A stretch of DNA of 12,197 nt from Rhodoferax sp. (GTDB taxonomy: Bacteria; Pseudomonadota; Gammaproteobacteria; Burkholderiales; Burkholderiaceae_C), in assembly GCA_030683195.1 (NCBI GenBank), contig JAUXQA010000511.1, positions 1 through 12,197 of the forward strand, read 5' to 3'. Position 1 is the stretch's first letter. Every line of letters starts with the position of its first letter. Below are positions 1-6,685 of this stretch, in pieces. The notes beneath the pieces are model-generated. The model was not told the DNA's origin. It searched no databases and saw nothing but the letters and a program-made list of their open reading frames with translations. Position numbers and translations under genes: made by a program.

Positions 1-71
1 AATGACCAGCAGCCGGATACGGCACCTTGGGCCTTGAGGGAAGGGGTTTCAGGGTGATTCTGCAGGGTCAT
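1..71 (-). CDS. 5' end of an unidentified protein, cut by the window edge
   Basis: Only the first 23 codons are present (reading MTLQNHPETPSLKAQGAVSG, then CWS), with no stop before the edge. The start is well supported: on the minus strand AGGAGG (plus 77-82) sits 5 nt before the ATG at 71-69, a near-perfect Shine-Dalgarno site and the strongest in the window. The visible N-terminus is polar and is not a signal peptide or membrane segment. The family cannot be recognised from so few residues. The gene is divergent from the LysR-type regulator at 197, and such regulators often control the divergent neighbour, so it may be that regulator's target. That link is inferred from position only. Confidence 0.6.
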   Translation of the reverse strand, partial: MTLQNHPETPSLKAQGAVSGCWS

Positions 72-196
72 GGTGACCTCCTTTCGTTGGGTAGATGCCA
101 GATGATCGCGTCAGCACATGGTTTGGTCCAATGAATTCGGGATAAGCTATTGTTGCTTTTCACGCATTAATTACCCCACCCGGAGTTCAGTCGTTC
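72..196. promoter_or_regulatory. Divergent intergenic region between the left-edge gene and the LysR regulator
   Basis: This 125-bp spacer must hold the promoters of both divergent genes and is the natural place for the LysR-family operator. It is AT-richer than its flanks, especially 130-175. The short palindrome TTGGTCCAA lies at 123-131. A possible -35 (TTGGTC, 123-128) has only a poor -10 partner (GCTATT, 146-151), so no promoter is assigned with confidence. The weak GGAG at 182-185, 11 nt before the ATG at 197, is the only candidate ribosome site for the regulator. Confidence 0.45.
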
Positions 197-1159
197 ATGC
201 AACATCCCGAACACTCGCTGCGCACGCGCCCCATTGCCGTGGGTCAGTTGCGCGCCTTTGAGGCCGTGGCGCGCCACCTCAACTTTCGGGCCGCCTCGGA
301 AGAACTGTCACTGACCCAAAGCGCGGTGAGCCGCCAGATTCAGTCGCTGGAAGAAGAAGTGGGCGTGGGCCTGTTTTTGCGCCACACGCGCGCAGTGGAA
401 CTCACTGGCGCAGGCGCGCAGTTGCTGCGGGCCGTGCTTCCATCACTGGAGCGGGTGGACAGCGCGGTACGGTTGATCCGGCGCAGCGCCGGGCGCAAAA
501 GCGTGGCCATCAGCACCTGGGCCTCATTTGCGTCAATGTGGCTGATTCCCCGGCTGGAGGCGTTCCAAAGCGCCCACCCGGACATCGACATCCGCATTGA
601 TGCCACCGACGTGCCGGTGGACCTGGACACCACCGACATCGACCTGGCCTTGCGTTACACCACGCCCACCCATGCGCCATCGGGTGCGGTGCGCCTGTTT
701 GGCGAGCAACTCACCCCGGTGGCCAGCCCCTGGCTGCTCAGGAGCGGCCCGCCTTTAAAAAAAGGAGAAGACCTGGCGCACTATGCCCTGATTGAAGCCA
801 GCGACGCGCACCGTACCCAACACCTGGAATGGCTCACCTGGCGCCGTTGGCTTGACACCCACCACTTCAAGCAACTTGAACCCAAACGCTGGCTGTACTT
901 CAATTACGCGCACCAGATCGCCCAGGCGGCCCTCACGGGCCAGGGCGTGGCGCTGTCTCGCATGCCGCTGGTGGCCGACAGTCTGGCCTCAGGGGATTTG
1001 GTGGAAATATTGCCGGGCATGCGGCTGGAGTCTCCCATGGCCTACTGGATGATTGTGGGTCCGCGCAGCGCAGCACGGCCAGAAATTCGCGCCTTTTGCG
1101 ACTGGCTGACCGCTCAGGCGGCGCTCACGCGGGTGGCCATGGGGGAAGTCACGAAGTGA
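197..1159 (+). CDS. LysR-type transcriptional regulator, GcvA-like
   Basis: A 320-residue DNA-binding regulator of normal LysR length. Residues about 16-75 form the winged helix-turn-helix, with the typical run LRAFEAVARHLNFRAASEEL followed by LTQSAVSRQIQSLEE and a wing ending LTGAG. Residues about 100-305 form the LysR substrate-binding fold. The arrangement of HTH and effector domain (IPRLEAFQSAHPDIDIRI, then DLALRY) resembles the GcvA/AmpR branch, but the effector cannot be named. It is a cytoplasmic protein, expected to bind the 72-196 spacer and perhaps regulate the divergent gene there. The ATG at 197 is the only sensible start, although its GGAG is distant. A run of seven A (757-763) lies within the gene but the frame stays intact. 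The gene ends 13 bp from the convergent fau gene, with no terminator hairpin visible between them. Confidence 0.92.
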   Translation: MQHPEHSLRTRPIAVGQLRAFEAVARHLNFRAASEELSLTQSAVSRQIQSLEEEVGVGLFLRHTRAVELTGAGAQLLRAVLPSLERVDSAVRLIRRSAGRKSVAISTWASFASMWLIPRLEAFQSAHPDIDIRIDATDVPVDLDTTDIDLALRYTTPTHAPSGAVRLFGEQLTPVASPWLLRSGPPLKKGEDLAHYALIEASDAHRTQHLEWLTWRRWLDTHHFKQLEPKRWLYFNYAHQIAQAALTGQGVALSRMPLVADSLASGDLVEILPGMRLESPMAYWMIVGPRSAARPEIRAFCDWLTAQAALTRVAMGEVTK

Positions 1160-1172
1160 CTGGTCAGCCGGC

Positions 1173-1772
1173 TCAGATGGGCCACACCACGCCGTTGTCG
1201 TTCAGGATCGCATCCAGTGGCATGTCGTGGGATTCTGGCTCAAAGTCGGGCAAAAACCCTTGCGAAAAGCCCAGGCCCACGGTCAGAGGGCGGGGCTCCA
1301 GGGTGGCCAGCATGCGGTCGTAAAAACCACCGCCGTAGCCCAACCGGTAACCGCCCGGCGCGTAGCCCACGCAGGCCACAAACAGCAGCGTGGGCACAAT
1401 CACCTCGGTGTCTTTGGGCTTGGGGATGCCGTAAGCGTCTTCTTCCATGGGGCAGCCCGGATACCAGGTGTGAAACGTCATGGTCTTGTGAACTTTATCA
1501 ACCACTGGCAGTCCAATTTTGCGGGGCTGGGGTTGATCGATCAGTTCGCCGTCTTCTTTCCAGCGGTGCAATGCAGGCAGGGGGTCAAACTCGCCCTTGA
1601 TGGGCCAGTAAGCCCCAATGACCGCCTCAGGTCGCCCCACCAGCCAGATGCGCATGACACGCTGCAAAAGGTCGGCCCGCTGTAGGCGGTCCGGGAGGTT
1701 CAAGCGTTGCTCTACCAAGAGCTTTCGCAGCGCCTTTTTGTCAAGGGCCTTTTGTTCATCAGAGTTAACCAT
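1173..1772 (-). CDS. fau: 5-formyltetrahydrofolate cyclo-ligase
   Basis: A cytoplasmic enzyme that converts 5-formyltetrahydrofolate to 5,10-methenyltetrahydrofolate with ATP, returning this storage folate to one-carbon metabolism (family also called MTHFS or YgfA). The 199-residue length is normal. Diagnostic features are the substrate-region motif KGEFDP (about residues 59-64) and the ATP/Mg-binding signature GYRLGYGGGFYDR (about 141-153), the best family marker. The N-terminal helix is rich in Lys and Arg, as usual. The ATG at 1772-1770 is chosen because GGAG lies just upstream on the minus strand; an in-frame ATG at 1793 would add seven residues and overlap the slt start. The gene is convergent with the LysR gene and divergent from slt. 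In many gammaproteobacteria fau lies beside 6S RNA, but no such RNA was recognised here. Confidence 0.95.
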   Translation of the reverse strand: MVNSDEQKALDKKALRKLLVEQRLNLPDRLQRADLLQRVMRIWLVGRPEAVIGAYWPIKGEFDPLPALHRWKEDGELIDQPQPRKIGLPVVDKVHKTMTFHTWYPGCPMEEDAYGIPKPKDTEVIVPTLLFVACVGYAPGGYRLGYGGGFYDRMLATLEPRPLTVGLGFSQGFLPDFEPESHDMPLDAILNDNGVVWPI

Positions 1773-1781
1773 AATCTCCAC

Positions 1782-3788
1782 ATGCAGTTTCACAACATTT
1801 TGACATCGATTGCGCTGACCGGGTGCGTTGCCCTGTCAGCTTTCACACCCGCCCACGCCCAGACCGTGGAGACCCGCAAAACTGCGGCCGACGAGGCTAT
1901 TCTGGACATGAGCCAGGCGTTTAAACGAGGCGACATCAAAGGCCTGAACGCCCTGCTCCCCAAGGTCGAGGGGCACGTGCTGGAACCCTGGGGCGCCTAT
2001 TGGGCGCTGCGCGCCCGGCTCGATCAGGCCAGCCCAGGCGAAATCCAGGCCTTTTTAACCCGCTACATCGGCACCTACCAGGAAGACCGTCTGCGCAACG
2101 ACTGGCTGCTGATGCTCGGCCAGCGCCGGGAATGGAACACGTTCATGGTGGAGCACCCCAGCTACCGCATGGGTGACGACCGGTCGGTAAGGTGTTATGC
2201 CCTGCTCACGGAATTCAGCGCGCGCCAAATTGAGGTGGCCAACCTGGTGGAAGCCTTGTGGCTGAGCCAGCCCAATGCCGATGAAGCCTGCGCCGCCGCA
2301 GCAGAGCAGCAACTCAAAGCTGGCAAGCTCAAGGCCCACAGTGCCTGGGTGCGCGCACGCCTGGGGATGGAAAACGATCGCCCACGCGTGGCCACTCAGG
2401 CGCTGGGTTTGCTAAACGGCGACTGGGCAGACACGGCCAGCGCCATTTACAGCAAGCCCGAGCAGTTTCTTGAAGGTCGTGTGCTGGCCTTGCGGCCCCG
2501 CACCAAGGAACTGGTCACTCTGGCACTGATCCGCATGGCGGTAGCTGACCCCGAGGCAGCGGCCCTTGAGGTCGACAAACTGCGCTGGAAAACCCAACTC
2601 ACCCAGGAGGAGCGCAGCTGGATTTGGGGCGTGATTGGCAAACGTTCAGCATTAAAGCTGTCCAATGGCGCGTTGGCTCATTTCATGAACGGGCAAGACA
2701 AGTTCATGCACGACGACCACCTGGCCTGGAAGACACGCGCCGCTTTGCGGGCAGGCAATTGGGAGCAAGTGGCCAGCGCCACCGCCGCCATGAGCGAGGG
2801 CCAGGCCAAAGACAGCACCTGGGTCTACTGGCGTGCCCGGGCGTTGGCGGCTTTGGGCAAGACAGAGGCTGACCGCGCTGAGGCCACACGCCTGCTGCAG
2901 AGCATTGCCAGCGTGCGCGGCTTTTATGAGCAACTGGCACTGGAAGAACTGGGCCAGCGCATCATCGCCCCGCCCGCGCCCATCGCGCTCAGTCTTGAGG
3001 AAAAAGACGGCGCGCGGCTCAATCCCGGCCTGCAGCGCAGCCTGCATGCCATCAGAATAGGCTTGCGTACCGAAGGCGTGCGCGAATGGAACTACAGCAC
3101 CAACTTGCATCAGCGCGGCGGCATGGGTGACCGCGAGTTGCTGGCCGCCGCTGACCTGGCCTGCCAGCGCGAGGTGTGGGACCGCTGCATCAACACCAGC
3201 GAGCGCACCAAGGTCGAGATGGACTTTACGCAACGCTTCCCCATGCCCCACAAGGCAGCCGTGCTGCAACGAACGGCCCAGATCGGCCTGGACCCGGCCT
3301 ACGTGTATGGCCTGATCCGCCAGGAGAGCCGCTTCATCATGGACGCCCGCTCGGGTGTGGGCGCGGCCGGCCTGATGCAGGTAATGCCGCCTACGGCCAG
3401 CTGGACAGCCAAAAAAATCGGACTGACCGACTTCAAGCCCCACCAAATCACCGACCGGGACACCAACATTGCCATAGGCACGGGCTACCTCAAGCTGGTG
3501 CTCGACGACTTTGCCGGCTCCATGCCCATGGCCGCAGCGGCTTACAACGCCGGACCCAGCCGACCCCGCAATTGGCGTGGTCAACCCGGTGCTCCGGTGC
3601 TGGAGGCCGCGATTTGGGCCGAAAACGTGCCGTTCAATGAAACCCGGGATTACGTCAAAAAGGTGCTATCCAACACCACCAACTATGCAGCACTCATTTC
3701 GGGGCAGCCGCAGTCATTGAAAAACCGGCTGGGCCTGGTGGGCCCGAAGTCTGCCAATTCGACCACGCCTGACGCCAACCTGCCGTGA
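1782..3788 (+). CDS. slt: Soluble lytic murein transglycosylase, Slt70 type
   Basis: A periplasmic peptidoglycan lyase that cleaves the MurNAc-GlcNAc bond to leave 1,6-anhydro-MurNAc ends, acting in wall turnover and in making room for envelope machines. At 668 residues it is close to E. coli Slt70. Residues 1-26 look like a signal peptide ending AHA before Gln27. A long alpha-helical superhelical region follows (about 30-480). The C-terminal lysozyme-like SLT domain holds IRQESRF with catalytic Glu515, then AAGLMQVMP and AAYNAG (Tyr588). The ATG at 1782 is chosen because it begins the signal peptide; a TTG at 1707 is in frame but would precede the export signal with 25 residues that lie over fau. 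Two oddities are an n-region without Lys or Arg, and LTGC at residues 12-15, which fits a lipobox. The gene has no clear ribosome site and ends 12 bp from the convergent cyclase gene. Confidence 0.93.
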   Translation: MQFHNILTSIALTGCVALSAFTPAHAQTVETRKTAADEAILDMSQAFKRGDIKGLNALLPKVEGHVLEPWGAYWALRARLDQASPGEIQAFLTRYIGTYQEDRLRNDWLLMLGQRREWNTFMVEHPSYRMGDDRSVRCYALLTEFSARQIEVANLVEALWLSQPNADEACAAAAEQQLKAGKLKAHSAWVRARLGMENDRPRVATQALGLLNGDWADTASAIYSKPEQFLEGRVLALRPRTKELVTLALIRMAVADPEAAALEVDKLRWKTQLTQEERSWIWGVIGKRSALKLSNGALAHFMNGQDKFMHDDHLAWKTRAALRAGNWEQVASATAAMSEGQAKDSTWVYWRARALAALGKTEADRAEATRLLQSIASVRGFYEQLALEELGQRIIAPPAPIALSLEEKDGARLNPGLQRSLHAIRIGLRTEGVREWNYSTNLHQRGGMGDRELLAAADLACQREVWDRCINTSERTKVEMDFTQRFPMPHKAAVLQRTAQIGLDPAYVYGLIRQESRFIMDARSGVGAAGLMQVMPPTASWTAKKIGLTDFKPHQITDRDTNIAIGTGYLKLVLDDFAGSMPMAAAAYNAGPSRPRNWRGQPGAPVLEAAIWAENVPFNETRDYVKKVLSNTTNYAALISGQPQSLKNRLGLVGPKSANSTTPDANLP

Positions 3789-3800
3789 GCGAGTTGAGTT

Positions 3801-5645
3801 TCAGTCCAGCGGCTTGAACAATTCGCAGCGGTTGCGCCCGCTTTGCTTGGCGCGGTACATGGCCTGATCGGCATGGCGCATCAGGGTCTGCGGATCAAGT
3901 CCGTGATCAGGAAACATGGCCACGCCCATGCTGCCTGACACAGTCGTCAAAGGCGCCTCGGGATCACGGCCCAGTTGGCAGGGCTGCGCCACCTGGGCCA
4001 GCACCTTATGGGCCAAGGCCATCAATTCCTGCGCGTCACCAACGGTGGCAAACAGCAGCACGAATTCATCGCCACCCAGGCGGCACACCGTGTCAGACGC
4101 CCGCAAGCTGGACTGAAGGCGTTGGGCCACCTCACGCAACAAAAGGTCACCCGCATCATGGCCGAGGGTGTCGTTGACTCCCTTGAAGTTATCCAGATCC
4201 AGAAACCCCAGAGCAAACGCGCCGCCCTGGCGGGCGTGGTTCAGGCAACTGCGCTCCAGCCGGTCTTGCAATAGCACCCGATTGGGCAGGCCGGTGAGCG
4301 GGTCGTGCTCGGCAAAGTGGCTGCGTGCGGCAAGCCGGTTCTTCTCGGTCACGTCCTGCAAGACTCCCAGGCTGTGCAGGGGCTGGCCCCTGTCGTCGTA
4401 CTCCCAGACGGCCGACAGCAGCACATCCAGAATCTGGCCTTCCCGGGTCACCACCTGGTAGGGCACATTGTCACAACGGCCTGAGAGTCGGGCTTGGGGA
4501 ATGACCTCTTCACGGGCCCGACGGGCCGACTCCGCCGTCAAAAAATCCACCGATGGACGCCCCAAGACCTCTTGTTCGGAGTAGCCCAGCATGCTGAGCC
4601 ACAAGCTGCTGACGCTGGTGATGCACCCCCTGTGGTCTATGGAGAACATCATGGTGGGCGTCTTGGTGTAGAGCGTTCGAAAGCGCTGCTCGCTGGCCGA
4701 GAGTTGCTGCATCACCGCCACTCGCCCTTGCACCGAGCTCGCCAGAAACAAACCCGGCAACAACGTGGCCAGCACAGAAAGGTAAAACAACCCAGGCCCC
4801 CACCAACTGGATGAAGGAGGCTCCAGCAGCACGCCAGAGCCGATCAAGCCACCCACAACCATGGCCGTCAGGGCGGTAGCCAAAGCGGTGGCCAGGAAAT
4901 CGGTGCGGGCCGCCAACAAGACCAGGGGCAGCACCATCACCCCAAAGGGGTGGGGCAAGGTTGTCGCGGTCAAGAGTGTGACGCCAAGGCAAAGCAGCAC
5001 AAAGCCCAGGGTCTGCAATTGCCGCAGCGCAGCATCGGCTCGCATCCCCCCCAGCAGCCACAGTGCCAGCGCCAAAGGCAGCACCGACACCGAACCAATC
5101 ACGCTGCCAGAAAACCACGCCAACCAGGTCTGCAAAAAAGCGTTCGCCTCAGCCCCTGACAGGGCCAGAGCGGCTGCGCCCGCACAGGCGCTCAGCAGGG
5201 CCGGTACCAACGCGCCCAGCAGCAACACCCGTGCCAGCTGGTCCGGGTAACCCAGCGCGGCAGGCCGCAGATTCAAACGCTTGAGCAGTGTGGCCGCCAG
5301 CACCATCTCAAAACAGTTGCCCGCAGCAAAGGCCACTGACGACCAGCCTATTGACCCTGACCAGCCCTCAGCCAGAGGGCCCTGCACCATGAGCATCACC
5401 CCCACATTCGCCAGCGTGTTGGCCAGCCCCAGCACACCCAACATGGGCAGCCATCGCCGCAATGGAAGCGCCAGCAGGGCGACCACGCCCACCGGGTTGG
5501 CAAACCACATCACGGCTACCCCGCTGTGCTGCCCGGTTAGCCACAACGAACCCACAGCCAACACCAAATAAATGCCTGCTACAGAAACCACCCAGGCCCA
5601 TGAGGGGGGCCGGGTGAACACCGCGAGACGCAAGAGCTGAGTCAT
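3801..5645 (-). CDS. Membrane diguanylate cyclase, MASE1-PAS-GGDEF
   Basis: An inner-membrane enzyme of 614 residues predicted to make cyclic-di-GMP from two GTP. Residues about 15-305 form a multi-spanning hydrophobic sensor of MASE1 type, with roughly eight membrane segments and the motif MWFANPVGVVALLAL near 46-60. A PAS domain follows at about 315-435 (ends GVLQDVTEKNRL), then the GGDEF domain at about 440-612. The active-site GGDEF is at 524-528 and the RxxD product-inhibition site (RASD, 515-518) lies five residues before it, so both catalysis and feedback control look intact. DNFKGVNDTLGHDAGD is typical of active cyclases. The ATG at 5645-5643 overlaps the TGA of the upstream binding-protein gene as ATGA and has only a weak ribosome site, implying translational coupling. 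A longer in-frame start at 5735 would run through the end of the upstream gene and is less likely. Confidence 0.92.
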   Translation of the reverse strand: MTQLLRLAVFTRPPSWAWVVSVAGIYLVLAVGSLWLTGQHSGVAVMWFANPVGVVALLALPLRRWLPMLGVLGLANTLANVGVMLMVQGPLAEGWSGSIGWSSVAFAAGNCFEMVLAATLLKRLNLRPAALGYPDQLARVLLLGALVPALLSACAGAAALALSGAEANAFLQTWLAWFSGSVIGSVSVLPLALALWLLGGMRADAALRQLQTLGFVLLCLGVTLLTATTLPHPFGVMVLPLVLLAARTDFLATALATALTAMVVGGLIGSGVLLEPPSSSWWGPGLFYLSVLATLLPGLFLASSVQGRVAVMQQLSASEQRFRTLYTKTPTMMFSIDHRGCITSVSSLWLSMLGYSEQEVLGRPSVDFLTAESARRAREEVIPQARLSGRCDNVPYQVVTREGQILDVLLSAVWEYDDRGQPLHSLGVLQDVTEKNRLAARSHFAEHDPLTGLPNRVLLQDRLERSCLNHARQGGAFALGFLDLDNFKGVNDTLGHDAGDLLLREVAQRLQSSLRASDTVCRLGGDEFVLLFATVGDAQELMALAHKVLAQVAQPCQLGRDPEAPLTTVSGSMGVAMFPDHGLDPQTLMRHADQAMYRAKQSGRNRCELFKPLD

Positions 5646-6529
5646 GTCCAGGACTGCGCCCGCCGCCGCCGCAAAGCGGACCAGCCCAGAACGGCAACCG
5701 CCAGCACTGCCAGCCCCAGGCCCAGCCAGCGCCACCCGGTGCGCTTGGGGTCCTCGAACTGCAGCGTGCGGGTGTCGATCCAGCGGTCGGTGATTTTTTG
5801 GCGGGTTTGGGGGTCCAGCTTGATCAGCGCGGCGTCGAGTTGCTGGCCCAGGCCGGTGAGTTCCTTGCGGTAAGCAAAGCTCAAGGGGTACTCAAACCCA
5901 ATCGCTTCCACGACCTGCACACCGGTGATTTGATGGGCGCGGATGGCATGGCTCACGCTGGCAATATCGGCCACTACTCCCTGATAGCGTCCCGCCACCA
6001 GCCCTTTCAGACCCGCGAGATCGTCGGGCACAGCCTGCCAATCAACGCGCAGGTATTTTTGCCGAACAAACGACTCTGCAGCATAACCCTGGCCCACGGC
6101 GACGCGTTGTCCATCCAGGTCTTTGAGTTGGGCCGGGCTGACGCTCTGGCGCACCACCAGTACCGCTGGCACCTGGATGTAGGGCGCTGTGAAGGCCAGA
6201 AACGCAGCGCGCTCGGGCGTGGGACGCAGGGACGACGCCAGATCGACCTCGCCCCGCTGGGCGGCTTCCAGAATGCGGCTCAAAGGCTGAGCGGGCAAAA
6301 CAGTGAGCTGGATGTCAAGCAGCGGCTTGAGCGCCTCCAGCACATCGATGGAGAGACCCTGAATGCGGCCCTCGGGCGTTTCAGAGACAAAGGGGGCGTA
6401 GTCTTTTTCAGGGGCAAAGCGCACGGGTGTGGCAGCCTGCAACGGGAGTGGACCCCAAGCCAGCAGCAGGCCCATGGCGCCAGCGAAGATCAGTCGCCCG
6501 GGGTCAGGTGCATAGCGCCAGATGATCAT
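5642..6529 (-). CDS. Periplasmic solute-binding-like sensor protein with C-terminal membrane anchor
   Basis: A 295-residue protein of the SBP_bac_3/PBPb (amino-acid-binding-protein-like) fold. Residues 1-32 form a signal sequence ending LPLQA. The binding domain runs from about 33 to 262, with the family hallmarks GLSIDVLEAL, LRPTPERAAFLAFTAPYIQV and, later, VADIASVSHAI. Unlike a free transport receptor, it ends in a hydrophobic segment (about 266-285) followed by RRRR and a few residues, so it is probably anchored with its domain in the periplasm and a tiny cytoplasmic tail. No permease or ATPase genes are nearby. The next gene, overlapping by 4 bp, is a membrane diguanylate cyclase, so a ligand-sensing partner role is more likely than transport. 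The ligand is unknown. The start at 6529 is chosen for AAGGGG 6 nt upstream and a proper signal peptide; an in-frame ATG at 6583 lies too close to the predicted transcription start. Confidence 0.85.
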   Translation of the reverse strand: MIIWRYAPDPGRLIFAGAMGLLLAWGPLPLQAATPVRFAPEKDYAPFVSETPEGRIQGLSIDVLEALKPLLDIQLTVLPAQPLSRILEAAQRGEVDLASSLRPTPERAAFLAFTAPYIQVPAVLVVRQSVSPAQLKDLDGQRVAVGQGYAAESFVRQKYLRVDWQAVPDDLAGLKGLVAGRYQGVVADIASVSHAIRAHQITGVQVVEAIGFEYPLSFAYRKELTGLGQQLDAALIKLDPQTRQKITDRWIDTRTLQFEDPKRTGWRWLGLGLAVLAVAVLGWSALRRRRAQSWT

Positions 6530-6585
6530 TGCCGCCCCTTTTTTTCCATGGTTTTCAACGAAACACAAGTTGTTACTTTTCAATA

Positions 6586-6615
6586 AGTATACGGTTTTGA
6601 GTCGAAAAAAAGCAA
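6586..6615 (-). promoter_or_regulatory. Predicted sigma-70-like promoter of the binding-protein/cyclase operon
   Basis: On the minus strand TATACT (plus 6586-6591) is five of six to the -10 consensus. An 18-nt spacer separates it from TTGCTT (6610-6615), a weak -35 that falls in the T-rich tail of the preceding terminator. The inverted repeat TACTT-6 nt-AAGTA (6574-6589) overlaps the -10 and the expected start point near 6579, and could be an operator or chance. The leader would be about 50 nt. This is read by eye, not scored. Confidence 0.45.
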
Positions 6616-6635
6616 AAAAACAGGGCTGCCCTGCT
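6605..6635 (-). terminator. Rho-independent terminator of the HD-GYP-like gene
   Basis: Read on the minus strand, the hairpin CAGGG-CAG-CCCTG (plus 6621-6633), extendable by a G-T and an A-T pair, is followed at once by seven T, then GC, then seven more T. It lies about 50 bp beyond the stop codon of the minus-strand gene ending at 6686. It separates that gene from the binding-protein/cyclase operon. This is the clearest intrinsic terminator in the window. Confidence 0.85.
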
Positions 6636-6685
6636 GCGGGTTGATCATCAGCGCCAAACAGTCGGTGCGGGCGCTGCCCACGCGA

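Noticed and set aside
754..770. TTTAAAAAAAGGAGA in the LysR gene as a frameshift or phase-variation site
   Set aside because: The heptamer TTTAAAA fits the -1 slippery pattern and seven A follow, but the normal frame continues through a conserved LysR C-terminus of full length, and the GGAG lies downstream of the run rather than upstream.
1157..1180. The AGCCGGCT palindrome between LysR and fau as a bidirectional terminator
   Set aside because: The palindrome has no loop and no adjacent T-run on either strand, so it would not form a terminator hairpin.
2652..3584. A 310-codon minus-strand open frame inside slt
   Set aside because: It lies wholly over the conserved transglycosylase domain, has shadow-like composition and no ribosome site or family motifs.
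5798..6586. A 262-codon plus-strand open frame opposite the binding-protein gene
   Set aside because: Shadow of the minus-strand gene, which has a signal peptide, family motifs, promoter and ribosome site.
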